Of a DNA stretch of 64,000 nucleotides, positions 1 to 9,022 are shown piece after piece. Position 1 is the stretch's first letter. Every line of letters begins with the position of its first letter. The DNA comes from Orlajensenia stereocauli (GTDB lineage: Bacteria > Actinomycetota > Actinomycetes > Actinomycetales > Microbacteriaceae). Location of the stretch: the NCBI RefSeq assembly GCF_039548895.1, contig NZ_JBCLVG010000002.1, one strand, 5' to 3'. Both the position numbers and the translations under genes were made by a program. The notes under the pieces were generated by a model that saw nothing but the letters and a program-made list of their open reading frames with translations, made no database searches and was not told where the DNA came from.

Positions 1-1
1 C

Positions 2-952
2 ACCGCCGTGGTGTGGGCCGCGCGTGCCCGGGCCGGCATGGCCGGCGCCGTCGCGCTGCTCGCACCGCTCGCCCTCGCCTTCAGCGCCGGCGCCCTCGCT
101 CCGCCGCCGGGGCTCGAGGACGGCGCCCGTCTGGCCGTCGCCGCCGGATTCGTCGCCGCCGCCGTGCTGAGCGCCGTGCTCACTGCGACGGCGGCAGCCG
201 CGGAACTGCGTGCCGCAGCCGGCACCGTCGCGATCATGCTCGCCGTCCTGGCCGCGGTGTGGGGTCTCGCCCTGCTGATGCACTGGGAGGAGCCGGCCGC
301 TGCAGCGGTCTCGCTCGGCGCCGTGCCGCTCGCGCTCCGCGCACTGCCCAGTACTCTCGTGAACCTCCCCGAGGGCTACTTCATCGACTACAAGCACTTC
401 ATCGGGAACCGCTGGACCGTGCGCGGCGCCATCCCCGAGTCGCCCGGGGCCATCAGGGTGGAGACCGTGCGGGCCGTTGTCGACGGGTCGTCGGCCCGTC
501 TCGTCGCCGGAGCCGCCCTGCTCAGCATCATCGCAGCGGTCTTCGCCCCGATCGCACTGCTGCAGCCATGGGGGAGCGACCCCTTCGTCGTGACCGGCGG
601 CATCGTGCTCATCGTGTGCGTCGAGATCTCGCTGCTGCTCACTCCGAGGCACACCGCGGGACTGCTGCTGCGCTGGATGCCGCGAGCCGCGGCAGCCGTC
701 GTGCTCGTCGTCGCCGCCCAATTGGCGCTCACCACCCTCGAGCCGCTCGCGCTCAGCCTCATCGCGGCAGGGCTGTTCCTCGCGGCCGTGATCGCCGCGG
801 CCATCGTCGTGCCCGCGTCGCGCGGCGCCTCATCGCTGGCGTGGTCGCGCACGGGCGACGTGATCGAGTGGATCGCCGTGGCCTTCGCACTGCCCGCCGC
901 ACTGCTCTACGCGGACGTGCTGAGCCTGCTCCGTGGGATGATGGCAGGATGA
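2..952 (+). CDS. eccD: EccD-like type VII secretion membrane protein (5' partial)
   Basis: The reading frame is open through the left edge, so the N-terminus, including any ubiquitin-like domain, lies outside the window. The visible 314-odd residues are almost entirely hydrophobic helices, about nine to ten segments broken by one hydrophilic stretch around nt 360-470. This matches the membrane half of EccD, the multi-pass channel subunit of ESX secretion systems. The assignment rests on topology plus context: it overlaps by ATGA an RDD-FHA gene, which in turn overlaps an EccC ATPase gene. No family motif was recognised in the residues themselves, so another polytopic protein of the same locus remains possible. 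Confidence 0.6.
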   Translation, partial: TAVVWAARARAGMAGAVALLAPLALAFSAGALAPPPGLEDGARLAVAAGFVAAAVLSAVLTATAAAAELRAAAGTVAIMLAVLAAVWGLALLMHWEEPAAAAVSLGAVPLALRALPSTLVNLPEGYFIDYKHFIGNRWTVRGAIPESPGAIRVETVRAVVDGSSARLVAGAALLSIIAAVFAPIALLQPWGSDPFVVTGGIVLIVCVEISLLLTPRHTAGLLLRWMPRAAAAVVLVVAAQLALTTLEPLALSLIAAGLFLAAVIAAAIVVPASRGASSLAWSRTGDVIEWIAVAFALPAALLYADVLSLLRGMMAG

Positions 953-2406
953 GCGACCGCGGAGGATTCCCCGGGCGCGCGGGGGTTCCGGCATTGCCTC
1001 CCTCCGGCGTGCCCGCACTGCCCCCTGGCCTGCTCGCGCCCCAGCCGGGGCTCGAGGGTTCGTCGCCGGACGCCGCCCCGCAGCAGGCTCCGGGCGGCCC
1101 GGCCGACGCGCGTCCCGACGCCGTCGTTCCGGCATCCGCGGCTCTCGCAGCGGCTCCCACCGTCGCAGCTCCCGCTGTGCCGACCGCGGCCGGTCCGCGC
1201 CGTATCGGCGGATCCCTCGGCACGGCATTCGTCGGACGCCCGGCGACGGTCGGTCGTCGCATCGCCGCCTTCAGCATCGACGTCGCCGTCGTCGCCGGAA
1301 TCGCCGTCGTCGTCTGGCTGCTCACGGGCACTCTCGTGCTGGGCGCCGTCGTCGCCATCGAACTCGCCGTCGGCCTGTGGATCATCGAGTCGCGTACGGG
1401 CATCACGCCGGGCAATGCAGCCATGCGACTGCGCACGGCCCGTGAGGACGGCCCGTTCTCGCCCGGCGTCGGTCGAGGATTCGTCCGCTGGTTCATCACC
1501 GGCGCCGGCTTCCTCGCCGCCGGCGTGGGCGCCTGGGTCGTCGTCGCGTCGAGCGCATGGGACGCCTCGGGACGCGGCCGCTCCTGGGCGGACCGTGCCG
1601 CACGCACCCTCGTCGTCGCCGTCCCCGCCCGCAGCCGGACCGCAGCGCCGGCCGGCTCGCGCGGCATCGTGCTCGCGGCGCCCCTCCTGGTGACATCGAC
1701 CCGGCGCGCTCCGGCCATGCTGGTGTCGGACGACGAGAACTCGGCCAGCGCCTCATTCACCGGCGCGCCCTCCTCGGTTCCCATCGCCGTCGAGTCCGCC
1801 TCGGTGCGCGGCGCATCCACGGCCGGTGGAACCGCAGACGAGCGGATGCCGCAGCTCGACGCACCGGCCCCCGCTGTCGAGCCCCGGAACGCAGGTCGGC
1901 GAGCGGATGCGGCCCCCGCGGTTGCCGCGACCATCGACTCGACTGCGGCATCCGTTGCAGCATCCGTGTCCCCACCGACGGGACGCCGCGCGGCCGCCGT
2001 CCCCGTCGACCAGGCTCCGGCTGCCGACGCCTCGGCGTCCGAGACCGGAGCCCTGCTCCTCATCTTCGACACCGGTCAGCGCGAGCAGCTGCCCATCCCC
2101 GTGGCCGTGAACCTCGGACGCAACCCGTCGGCCACGGACCAGGGTGACAGGCTCATCTCGGTGCGCGACCCGGAGTCGACGGTCTCGAAGACGCACCTGC
2201 GGCTCGAGCACTCGCGCGGTCGCACCTGGGTCACAGACACCAACTCCACGAACGGAACCGAGATCAGAAGCGATGACGCCGCCTCAGCGCCCCTCCTCCC
2301 AGGCAACAGGGTGCTTCTCGATGAAGGGGACCGCGTGCGCATCGGCAACCGCACCTTCACCGTGAGCATCCTCATGGCGCACGAGAGTGCGGACAAGGCC
2401 CGATGA
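949..2406 (+). CDS. RDD-FHA domain membrane protein of the ESX-like locus
   Basis: A 485-residue protein. The ATG overlaps the preceding stop as ATGA. Residues 1-95 are Pro/Ala-rich and probably disordered. An RDD membrane domain with two to three helices lies at about 100-195, beginning with the typical GRRIAAFSID. A long low-complexity Ala/Ser/Pro linker follows, and a C-terminal FHA domain occupies about 385-475 with the phosphothreonine-binding signature LGRN, the V-S-K-T-H segment and N-S-T-N-G-T. FHA proteins read Ser/Thr phosphorylation and often accompany type VII secretion or cell-envelope machinery. The arrangement suggests a membrane-anchored phospho-reader that recruits a partner to the secretion complex; the partner is unknown. 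Confidence 0.8.
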   Translation: MSDRGGFPGRAGVPALPPSGVPALPPGLLAPQPGLEGSSPDAAPQQAPGGPADARPDAVVPASAALAAAPTVAAPAVPTAAGPRRIGGSLGTAFVGRPATVGRRIAAFSIDVAVVAGIAVVVWLLTGTLVLGAVVAIELAVGLWIIESRTGITPGNAAMRLRTAREDGPFSPGVGRGFVRWFITGAGFLAAGVGAWVVVASSAWDASGRGRSWADRAARTLVVAVPARSRTAAPAGSRGIVLAAPLLVTSTRRAPAMLVSDDENSASASFTGAPSSVPIAVESASVRGASTAGGTADERMPQLDAPAPAVEPRNAGRRADAAPAVAATIDSTAASVAASVSPPTGRRAAAVPVDQAPAADASASETGALLLIFDTGQREQLPIPVAVNLGRNPSATDQGDRLISVRDPESTVSKTHLRLEHSRGRTWVTDTNSTNGTEIRSDDAASAPLLPGNRVLLDEGDRVRIGNRTFTVSILMAHESADKAR

Positions 2407-5400
2407 GCGGTCCACGTCTGGCACCACCCCGCGTCCCGTCGGGCACCATCACGGTTCAGCCACCGCCGGAGATCGCCCCGAGCGACGGCGGCGGCGGACT
2501 GCTCAGCTCCATGCTGCCGATGCTCGGCTCGATCGGCGCCATCGTCATGGTGAGCGTCTCCAACACCGGACCGACGGGTTTCATCACCGGCGGCATGTTC
2601 CTGCTCTCCTCCCTCGGATTCGTGGCCGTGAACGGATGGCGACAGCGATCGCAGCGGACCTCGGCGACGCTCGCCGCCCGCCGCGAGTACCTCGCCTACC
2701 TCACCGAGCTGCGACGCACGGTGCGAGTGGCGTCGAAGCAGCAGCGCCGGGCCGGCAACTGGCAGCATCCGGCACCGTCGACCCTGCCGTTCATCGCCGA
2801 GGAGCGCACCCGCGTCTGGGAGCGCTCGCCCGCCGACGCCGACTTCCTCGCCGTGCGCGTGGGCACCAGCGACCAGCCGCTGTGCATCACGCTCGAGGCG
2901 CCGGAGCTTCCCCCGCTCGCGCAGCTCGATCCCGTGGCCGCATCCGCAGCCCATCGCTTCATGCTCACCCACGAGGTGCAGAAGGACCTGCCGCTCGGCG
3001 TGACCCTGCGCGACTTCGCCCGCATCGAGATCACCGGCGACGAGAACGAGTCGCGCGGGCTCGCCCGCGCCATGCTGCTGCACGCCGCGACCATGCACGA
3101 TCCCGACACCCTGCAGATCGTCATCGCCGCTGAGGACGCAGCACTCGGGCAGTGGGAGTGGGCCAAGTGGCTGCCGCACACCCACTCGCGTCAGTCGACG
3201 GACTCCCTCGGCGCCGCGCGCATGATCGGCTCGAACGTCGCCGACCTCGCGGCCCTCATGCCCGCCGACGTGCGCGAGCGCCCGCGCTTCGCCCGCGACG
3301 GCTCGACGCCTCTCACTCCCCATGTCGTCATCGTCACCGACGGCGCGCGCATCCCGCTGAGCGACGTGCTGCTCGCGGGCGACGGCACCGCGGGCGTCAC
3401 CGTCATCGACCTGCCGGCGCGGTGGGGCGACCTCGAGAACCAGAACGCCCTGCGCATAGCCTTCGATGCGGAGCGACCGGGTCGGGCGGAACTCCTGACC
3501 CTGCAGATCCCGGCGCGCTCGTTCCACCCCGACACCATCAGCATCGTGGAGGCCGAGGCCACAGCGCGTCGCCTGCTGCCGTTGTTCTCCATGACGAGCA
3601 CGGCGGTCGCCACGCGCTCCACCGCCAAGCAGGCCGATCTCGTCGACCTGCTCGGGCTGCCCGACGTGCGCGACATCGACTTCGACGTGTCGTGGAGGCC
3701 TCGCCTCGAGCGCGACCGCCTGCGGGTGCCCATCGGCCAGGACACCAACGGCGCGCCGATCGTGCTCGACATCAAGGAATCGGCCCAGCAGGGCATGGGC
3801 CCGCACGGTGTGATGATCGGTGCGACGGGATCCGGAAAGTCCGAGGTGCTGCGCACCCTCGTGCTGGCCCTCGCGCTGACGCACTCGCCAGAGCAGCTCA
3901 ACTTCGTGCTCGTCGACTTCAAGGGTGGAGCCACCTTCGCCGGGATGGCGGGCATGCCCCACGTCTCGGCCATCATCACGAACCTCGGCGATGAGATCTC
4001 GCTGGTCGACCGATTCCAGGACGCCCTGCAGGGTGAGATCGTGCGCCGCCAGGAGCTGCTGCGCTCCTCGGGGAACTTCGCCAACGTCTCCGACTACGAG
4101 AAGGCCCGTCGGGGCGGACGCAGCGAACTGCCCCCGCTGCCGTCGCTGCTCATCGTCGCCGACGAGTTCTCCGAGCTGCTGGCCGCCAAGCCCGAGTTCG
4201 TCGAGAGCTTCGTGAACATCGGCCGCGTCGGCCGCTCGCTCCAGGTGCACCTGCTGCTCGCCTCGCAGCGCCTCGAGGAGGGCAAGCTCCGCGGCCTCGA
4301 CACCTACCTGTCGTACCGCATCGGCCTTCGCACCTTCTCGGCAGCCGAGTCGCGCACCATCCTCGGTGTTCCCGACGCATACACCCTGCCCCAGCAGCCC
4401 GGTGTCGGCTTCCTCAAGAGCGACACCGAGACGATGACGCAGTTCCGCGCGGCCTACGTGTCTGCGCCGCCGCCCCGTCGACGCCGCTCGATCGACACCG
4501 GCCGCTCGGACTCCGGGGCGGCATCCGTCGAACTCTTCACGGCGGCCGCCGTGCACACGGCAGCTCCCGTCGAACCCGAACTCGACGCCCCAGTCGCCAT
4601 CGAACCCGAGGAGTCGCGCAGCACCTTCGAGATCGCCGTGGCACGGATGTCGGGACGCGGTCCCGTCGCCCACCGCGTGTGGCTGCCGCCGCTCGAGGTT
4701 CCGGCGACTCTCGACCAGCTCTTCGGGGACCTCGCCGTCGACCCGACGCTCGGCCTCGTGTCGGCGCGCTGGCGCGGGGCCGGAGCGCTCACTGTGCCGC
4801 TCGGCATCGTCGACGTGCCCCTCGAGCAGCGCCGGGAGAACCTGGTGGTCTCGCTCGGCGGCGCCGCCGGTCACATGGTCGTGGTCGGTGCGCCGCTCAG
4901 TGGCAAGAGCACGCTCGCGCGCACCACGATGATCGCGCTCGCCCTCACCAACACCCCGCTCGAGGTGCAGTTCTTCGTGCTCGACTTCGGTGGTGGCGCC
5001 TTCTCGGGGCTGCAGGGCTTCCCGCACCTGAGCGGGCTCGCCACCAGGTCCGAACCCGACATCGTGCGCCGCACCGTGGCCGAGGTCACCGGCATCCTCA
5101 ACGCCCGCGAAGTGTTCTTCAGGCAGAACGGCATCGACTCCATCGACACCTATCGGCAGCGGCGCGCCGCAGGCCAGGTCGATGACGGCTACGGCGACGT
5201 GTTCCTCGTCATCGACGGCTGGGGGACCCTGAGATCCGAGTTCGAGTCCCTCGAGGCGAGCATCCAGACGATCGCCGCCCGCGGCCTCACGTACGGCGTG
5301 CACATCGTGATCACGGCTGCCCGTTGGCTCGAGCTGCGGGCCAACATCAAGGACCTCATCGGTACCCGCATCGAGCTGCGGCTCGGCGACCCGAGCGACT

Positions 5401-6353
5401 CCGAGACCGACCGGAAGGCCGCGGCCAACGTCACGGCCATCCCGGGCCGCGGGCTGAACCCCGCCGCCCTGCAGATGCTCACGGCCCTGCCGCGCATCGA
5501 CGGAGTCGCGGCATCCGCGAGCCTGGCCGATGGCATCGACCACCTCACCGAGCACGTGCGCGCGGCCTGGACCGGGCCCGCCGGACCGAAGCTGCGCCTG
5601 CTGCCCGACAGCATCACTCTCGACGAGCTGCGCGAGCTGGTGCCTGCGGCGTCACGCGAGATCGCGCTCGGCATCGACGAGGCCGACCTCGCGCCGTTCC
5701 TGATCGACCCGTCGGAGGAGCCGCACCTGTTCCTGTACGGCGACGCAGGCTCGGGCAAGTCGTCGATGCTGCGCGCGTACGCCAACGAGATCATGCGGCA
5801 CTACGGCCCGAGCGAGGCCAAGATCTTCGTCGTCGACTACAGGCGCGCTCTGCTGGGCGACATTCCCGACGAGTACCTCGGCGCCTACCTGAGCTCGCAC
5901 GAGATGGCGTCGGGTGGCCTCGGTGAGCTGGCCGCGTTCTTCCAGAGCCGCATCCCGGGCCCCGACGTCTCGCCGGAACAGCTGCGCGCCAGGTCGTGGT
6001 GGACCGGCGCCGAGGGCTTCATCCTCGTCGACGACTACGACCTCGTCGCCACCTCGCAGGGCAACCCGCTGGCCGTGCTCGCTCCACTGCTCGCGCAGGC
6101 GGGCGACCTCGGGCTGCACGTCATCCTCACGCGTCGCGCCGGTGGCGCCAGCCGGGCGGCGTACGACCCGATCATCCAGCGCCTCACCGACCTCGGCACC
6201 ACCGGAATCCTGCTGAGCGGAAACCCCGAGGAGGGCCAGCTCATCGGCAAGGTCAAGGCCGTTCCCGCTGTTCCGGGTCGTGCGCAGATCGTCAGCCGCA
6301 GCCGCGGCGTCGTGGCGGCGCAGCTCGCCTGGGTGCCCCCGCGCTACAGCTGA
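2403..6353 (+). CDS. eccC: EccC-type FtsK/SpoIIIE secretion ATPase
   Basis: A 1316-residue motor ATPase of type VII secretion, starting in an ATGA overlap. Two membrane helices lie near residues 33-80. Three FtsK/SpoIIIE-type ATPase modules follow, each with a P-loop: GATGSGKS at 473-480, GAPLSGKS at 829-836 and GDAGSGKS at 1113-1120. Walker B segments read SLLIVADEF, VFLVIDGW and FILVDDYD. The length and single-chain, three-ATPase layout match the fused EccC of actinobacterial ESX systems. EccC recognises WXG100 substrates and drives export; candidate substrates are encoded just downstream on the other strand. The third Walker B (VDDYD) is atypical, as is usual for the last module of this family. 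Confidence 0.93.
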   Translation: MSGPRLAPPRVPSGTITVQPPPEIAPSDGGGGLLSSMLPMLGSIGAIVMVSVSNTGPTGFITGGMFLLSSLGFVAVNGWRQRSQRTSATLAARREYLAYLTELRRTVRVASKQQRRAGNWQHPAPSTLPFIAEERTRVWERSPADADFLAVRVGTSDQPLCITLEAPELPPLAQLDPVAASAAHRFMLTHEVQKDLPLGVTLRDFARIEITGDENESRGLARAMLLHAATMHDPDTLQIVIAAEDAALGQWEWAKWLPHTHSRQSTDSLGAARMIGSNVADLAALMPADVRERPRFARDGSTPLTPHVVIVTDGARIPLSDVLLAGDGTAGVTVIDLPARWGDLENQNALRIAFDAERPGRAELLTLQIPARSFHPDTISIVEAEATARRLLPLFSMTSTAVATRSTAKQADLVDLLGLPDVRDIDFDVSWRPRLERDRLRVPIGQDTNGAPIVLDIKESAQQGMGPHGVMIGATGSGKSEVLRTLVLALALTHSPEQLNFVLVDFKGGATFAGMAGMPHVSAIITNLGDEISLVDRFQDALQGEIVRRQELLRSSGNFANVSDYEKARRGGRSELPPLPSLLIVADEFSELLAAKPEFVESFVNIGRVGRSLQVHLLLASQRLEEGKLRGLDTYLSYRIGLRTFSAAESRTILGVPDAYTLPQQPGVGFLKSDTETMTQFRAAYVSAPPPRRRRSIDTGRSDSGAASVELFTAAAVHTAAPVEPELDAPVAIEPEESRSTFEIAVARMSGRGPVAHRVWLPPLEVPATLDQLFGDLAVDPTLGLVSARWRGAGALTVPLGIVDVPLEQRRENLVVSLGGAAGHMVVVGAPLSGKSTLARTTMIALALTNTPLEVQFFVLDFGGGAFSGLQGFPHLSGLATRSEPDIVRRTVAEVTGILNAREVFFRQNGIDSIDTYRQRRAAGQVDDGYGDVFLVIDGWGTLRSEFESLEASIQTIAARGLTYGVHIVITAARWLELRANIKDLIGTRIELRLGDPSDSETDRKAAANVTAIPGRGLNPAALQMLTALPRIDGVAASASLADGIDHLTEHVRAAWTGPAGPKLRLLPDSITLDELRELVPAASREIALGIDEADLAPFLIDPSEEPHLFLYGDAGSGKSSMLRAYANEIMRHYGPSEAKIFVVDYRRALLGDIPDEYLGAYLSSHEMASGGLGELAAFFQSRIPGPDVSPEQLRARSWWTGAEGFILVDDYDLVATSQGNPLAVLAPLLAQAGDLGLHVILTRRAGGASRAAYDPIIQRLTDLGTTGILLSGNPEEGQLIGKVKAVPAVPGRAQIVSRSRGVVAAQLAWVPPRYS

Positions 6354-6355
6354 GG

Positions 6356-6385
6356 CCGCGCGGGTGCCGCTGGAGGCATCCGCGG
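6356..6385. terminator. Convergent hairpin terminator after eccC
   Basis: CCGCG plus GGTGCC pair with GGCATC plus CGCGG around a six-base loop, with a two-base bulge and one G-T pair. It fills the 40-bp gap between the converging eccC and WXG100 genes and could serve both strands. There is no T-run. Confidence 0.5.
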
Positions 6386-6393
6386 GTCTCGCG

Positions 6394-6687
6394 TCAGAAC
6401 GACCAGACGCGCGCGTGAGCCTCGTCCATGGCGCGGAAGCGCTTCGTGCCGGAGTGGGCGACGGCCGACACGTCGCGGGCGGCCTTCTCCATGATGCGGA
6501 TCGACCGATCCCAGTCGCGGTGGGCCCGGTCGTAGGCGTCGGAGGCCTCACCTGACCATTCGGTGCGCAGCACGGCCGCCCGGCGCTCGAGGTCGTCGAG
6601 CAGGCGCTGCATCTCGTCGATGGCCGCATCGATGCGGGTGACGGATGCCTCGATGACGGTGTCTTCCACTCGGATCTCGCGGCTCAT
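6394..6687 (-). CDS. WXG100 family protein (EsxA-like)
   Basis: A 97-residue, Cys-free, helical protein with the W-S-G turn at residues 44-46 between two amphipathic helices, which is the defining WXG100 layout. WXG100 proteins are small secreted substrates of type VII systems and pair as helical-hairpin dimers. It lies opposite to and directly after eccC. The carboxy-terminal export signal (Y or V-rich YxxxD/E) is not evident; the tail ends AHARVWSF. Only one such gene is visible, so it may form a homodimer or pair with one of the neighbouring W-x-G proteins. Upstream bases GAAGGAGC give a good ribosome-binding site. Confidence 0.85.
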   Translation of the reverse strand: MSREIRVEDTVIEASVTRIDAAIDEMQRLLDDLERRAAVLRTEWSGEASDAYDRAHRDWDRSIRIMEKAARDVSAVAHSGTKRFRAMDEAHARVWSF

Positions 6688-6740
6688 GATCGCTCCTTCG
6701 GTCTCGGTCGGGTGTTCGCGCCGTGCGCTTCGTGCTGTTT

Positions 6741-6766
6741 CTTCGCGCTACTTCTTCGCGCTACTT
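6741..6766. repeat. 13-bp tandem duplication
   Basis: CTTCGCGCTACTT is present twice in direct succession, and the second copy contains the stop codon of the lipoprotein gene on the other strand. It looks like a recent small slippage duplication at the 3' end of that gene. Confidence 0.6.
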
Positions 6767-7219
6767 CTTCTCGGTGCAGTCGAGGTCGCCCGTGAGGGTC
6801 GCCGCACTGTCGAGGGCGACGGTGGGGAGCCCCGAGTCATCCAGCGGGCCGACTCCTCCGACGACGCCGTCGAAGGAGACCCCGTCCTCGGTGGCGGTGA
6901 ACGGCTTCCCCGAGGTGAACCAGAGGTCGTCGGTGACCTGCAGCGTCACGATCACGCTCTCGTACGAGCCACTGTCGGCGTTGGCGACGAACGGGAGAGG
7001 GTCGTCGCCGTTCCGCTCGGCCGTGGTCGAGTAGAAGACGCGCTCTCCCAGGGTCTGGCAGGCGAGCCCGGGGATCTCGACGTCGGCGCTCTTCGCGTCG
7101 CCGTCGATCGTGTAGCCGACCGTCACCGACTGGGGCTGTGACGCCGCGCCGGAGCACCCGGTGAGTCCGAGGAGGAGGATCGCAGCGGCTCCGGCGCCGA
7201 GAATCCGATCAGCGCGCAC
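6761..7219 (-). CDS. Lipoprotein of the ESX-associated cassette
   Basis: A 152-residue protein with a lipoprotein signal: a hydrophobic core (ILGAGAAAILLLGLTGC) and lipobox L-T-G-C, so it should be cleaved and lipid-anchored on the outer face of the membrane. The mature part is Asp/Ser/Thr-rich and beta-type, with two Cys pairs possible (including the final D-C-T-E-K-K). No family was recognised. Its ATG overlaps the 3' end of the upstream 128-residue gene, so it belongs to the same transcript as the W-T-G protein. Context suggests a surface component or accessory of the secretion cassette; this is inference. Confidence 0.75.
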   Translation of the reverse strand: MRADRILGAGAAAILLLGLTGCSGAASQPQSVTVGYTIDGDAKSADVEIPGLACQTLGERVFYSTTAERNGDDPLPFVANADSGSYESVIVTLQVTDDLWFTSGKPFTATEDGVSFDGVVGGVGPLDDSGLPTVALDSAATLTGDLDCTEKK

Positions 7220-7595
7220 CGGCCGAGCCGCCCGTCGATCCGTCGGGACGTCCGGTGCCGGGCGGGCGTCCGGCGCGGATGTCTGCCCGGAAGGCCTCGC
7301 GCTCGGCGGGGTCCATCGCGGCGAGGTATTCCTGCAGCGACTGGCCGGCTTTCTCCAGCAGCGGCTGGAATTGCGGCAGGTCCATCATGTCGCGGGCGCT
7401 GCGGCGGCCGTCGAGCACGTCCTGGGCGAACCGCTGGATCGCCGGGTCGACGGGAGCGAAGCGCAGGCGTTCCATCGAGTCGCGCAGCATGCGCCCGGTC
7501 GGGCTTCCCGGGTCGATCGTGGGGAGCATCCGTGGTCCGTCGGAGGGGTCCGAGCCGTTGGGCGCCGTCGTGGGGTCGAGAGGAGGTTCGTTCAT
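7209..7595 (-). CDS. Small hypothetical protein in the ESX cassette
   Basis: A 128-residue soluble protein. The start is the ATG that overlaps the upstream stop as ATGA; in-frame codons further upstream lie inside the neighbouring gene. It has a Pro/Asp-rich first 35 residues, a helical middle with D-x-A-I-Q-R-F and F-Q-P-L-L-E-K-A-G-Q segments, and a Gly/Arg-rich tail. No family was recognised. Its tight coupling between the W-T-G protein and the lipoprotein suggests a chaperone or accessory role for those products, which is speculative. Confidence 0.7.
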   Translation of the reverse strand: MNEPPLDPTTAPNGSDPSDGPRMLPTIDPGSPTGRMLRDSMERLRFAPVDPAIQRFAQDVLDGRRSARDMMDLPQFQPLLEKAGQSLQEYLAAMDPAEREAFRADIRAGRPPGTGRPDGSTGGSAGAR

Positions 7596-8665
7596 CACAC
7601 CGTGGGGTTGTCGTAGGGAAGGGGCTTGGGGAGCTCGACGCCGCCGGCGAGGAACTGGGCGAAGACGGCCACGCCGGCGCCGAGGGCGTCGAAGAACAGC
7701 AGGGCGCTCTGCACGACGTCGTAGGCCTCGTGGGCGAGCCACGCCATGTAGGCGAGGGTCCCGGTGCCTGCGAGGTAGCCGATCACGGTGCCGACGACGG
7801 TCTCGACCAGCACGGTGCCCGCGATGTAGAAGAAGGCGGCGGCGATCGCCGCGTCGAGGATCTGCGCGAACAGGTCTGCCACGAGAGCAGCGGTGTCGTG
7901 CATGCCGCGGGCGACGACCTCGAACTCTGGGGCCAGCGTGCCGATCTCGTCACCGGCTTCGCGCACCAGGCGGGCCATCTCGGTGAAGAATGCGTTCGCA
8001 GCGTCTGCGCCCTGACCGGTCCACGTGTTCGCTCCGACCGACATGGCGTAGCCGATGTTCTCGGACTGGGAGACGTGGTAGCCCTTCAGGCTCTCCAGGG
8101 CGTGGGTGACACGGAACAGCGAGTTCCAATCCCCGGAGAACTTCTTCGAGATCTCATCCAGGTAGTTCCAGTCGAAGATCCAGTCCAGGATCTGCGCGAC
8201 CACGGTCGACGGGCTCAACCAGTCGGTCGTCAGGATGACGCTGACCAGGTCGGATGGCGGCTCGCCCTCGGGTGTCACCAGAGCGTCACCGGGCGGCGAC
8301 GGCTTCACGTAGACCGCCCTGCTCGTCGGAACCGACATCGGAGTGCCACGTTCGACGGGCTCGGGGTAGGCGGCGTCGAGGTCGCGCTCGATGGCGTCGT
8401 CGAGTTCGATCGACCTGGTCGCCGTCGCGTCGAGTTCGTCGGCCGAGAGGTCGAGCGAGTTCGCGAGGTCGGTGAGGTAGGGCTGGATCGCGTCCTTGGT
8501 CTGGTTCGCCGCGTCGAGCGCCTTCGCGAACAGGAAGGCCGTGTCGACGATCGTGAGGCTGAGGTTCGTCGCGACGTAGCTCGTGGCGGGCGGAACGGCA
8601 TCGGACAGGGTGCGCAGGGTCTTCGCGTGGGTGTTCAGCGCAGACGGGTCGATCGCGAAGGCCAC
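7595..8665 (-). CDS. Long W-x-G protein, candidate type VII substrate
   Basis: A 356-residue protein. The first 100 residues are helical and resemble WXG/ESX-associated domains. A second helical region contains W-T-G-Q-G-A-D-A-A at 215-223, the WXG turn followed by the alanine-rich helix seen in long ESX substrates. Residues about 255-335 are strongly hydrophobic, with at least two probable membrane helices, and the protein ends in a short Pro-rich tail. This fits a two-WXG-domain secreted or membrane-inserted effector-like protein rather than a small Esx. It leads a cassette with three genes behind it (two overlapping). A ribosome-binding site (GAGAGGA) precedes the ATG. No toxin domain was recognised. 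Confidence 0.7.
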   Translation of the reverse strand: MAFAIDPSALNTHAKTLRTLSDAVPPATSYVATNLSLTIVDTAFLFAKALDAANQTKDAIQPYLTDLANSLDLSADELDATATRSIELDDAIERDLDAAYPEPVERGTPMSVPTSRAVYVKPSPPGDALVTPEGEPPSDLVSVILTTDWLSPSTVVAQILDWIFDWNYLDEISKKFSGDWNSLFRVTHALESLKGYHVSQSENIGYAMSVGANTWTGQGADAANAFFTEMARLVREAGDEIGTLAPEFEVVARGMHDTAALVADLFAQILDAAIAAAFFYIAGTVLVETVVGTVIGYLAGTGTLAYMAWLAHEAYDVVQSALLFFDALGAGVAVFAQFLAGGVELPKPLPYDNPTV

Positions 8666-8725
8666 AGACGTCCTCTCGGTTCCGGTCGGAGGACGCGCGA
8701 ATGATCGCTTCCCCCGACAATCAAC

Positions 8726-9022
8726 CTACCTGTCCGCTTCGCGTTCCGCGCTGTCCGCCGCTCGCCAGCCGACGATCGCGACGAACACTCCGGTCACGCA
8801 GGCGAGCAGCGCGAGCACGGCGGTGATGCCGATCGCGAACCAGGCCGGTGCGGCGCCGCCGGTGCGGTTCGCCCCGCCGCTGCCGACGACGGTCGAGAGG
8901 TCGCCGCCGGCGCGCGCGGCGATCACGACGGCGGCCACTGCGCAGAGCAGCCCCACGATCACGAACACGCCGCCGACCACGATCGAGCGCATCTTCGATG
9001 GCGCCCTCCGCTCGCCCGTCAC
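8726..9022 (-). CDS. Small two-helix membrane protein
   Basis: A 98-residue protein starting at a GTG that overlaps the upstream oxidoreductase stop as GTGA. It has two clear membrane helices (about 13-35 and 60-86) joined by a Gly/Ser/Thr-rich extracytoplasmic loop, and a short charged C-terminus. No family was recognised. The overlap shows co-translation with the oxidoreductase, while the ESX cassette follows in the same direction after a 60-bp gap containing a probable ribosome-binding site for the next gene. Confidence 0.6.
   Translation of the reverse strand: MTGERRAPSKMRSIVVGGVFVIVGLLCAVAAVVIAARAGGDLSTVVGSGGANRTGGAAPAWFAIGITAVLALLACVTGVFVAIVGWRAADSAEREADR

Noticed and set aside
2076..5555. 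An 1159-codon open frame on the minus strand opposite the RDD-FHA and EccC genes
   Set aside because: It is antisense to a gene with three clear P-loops and has low-complexity Arg/Gly/Val/His composition. Such frames arise from strong third-position GC.
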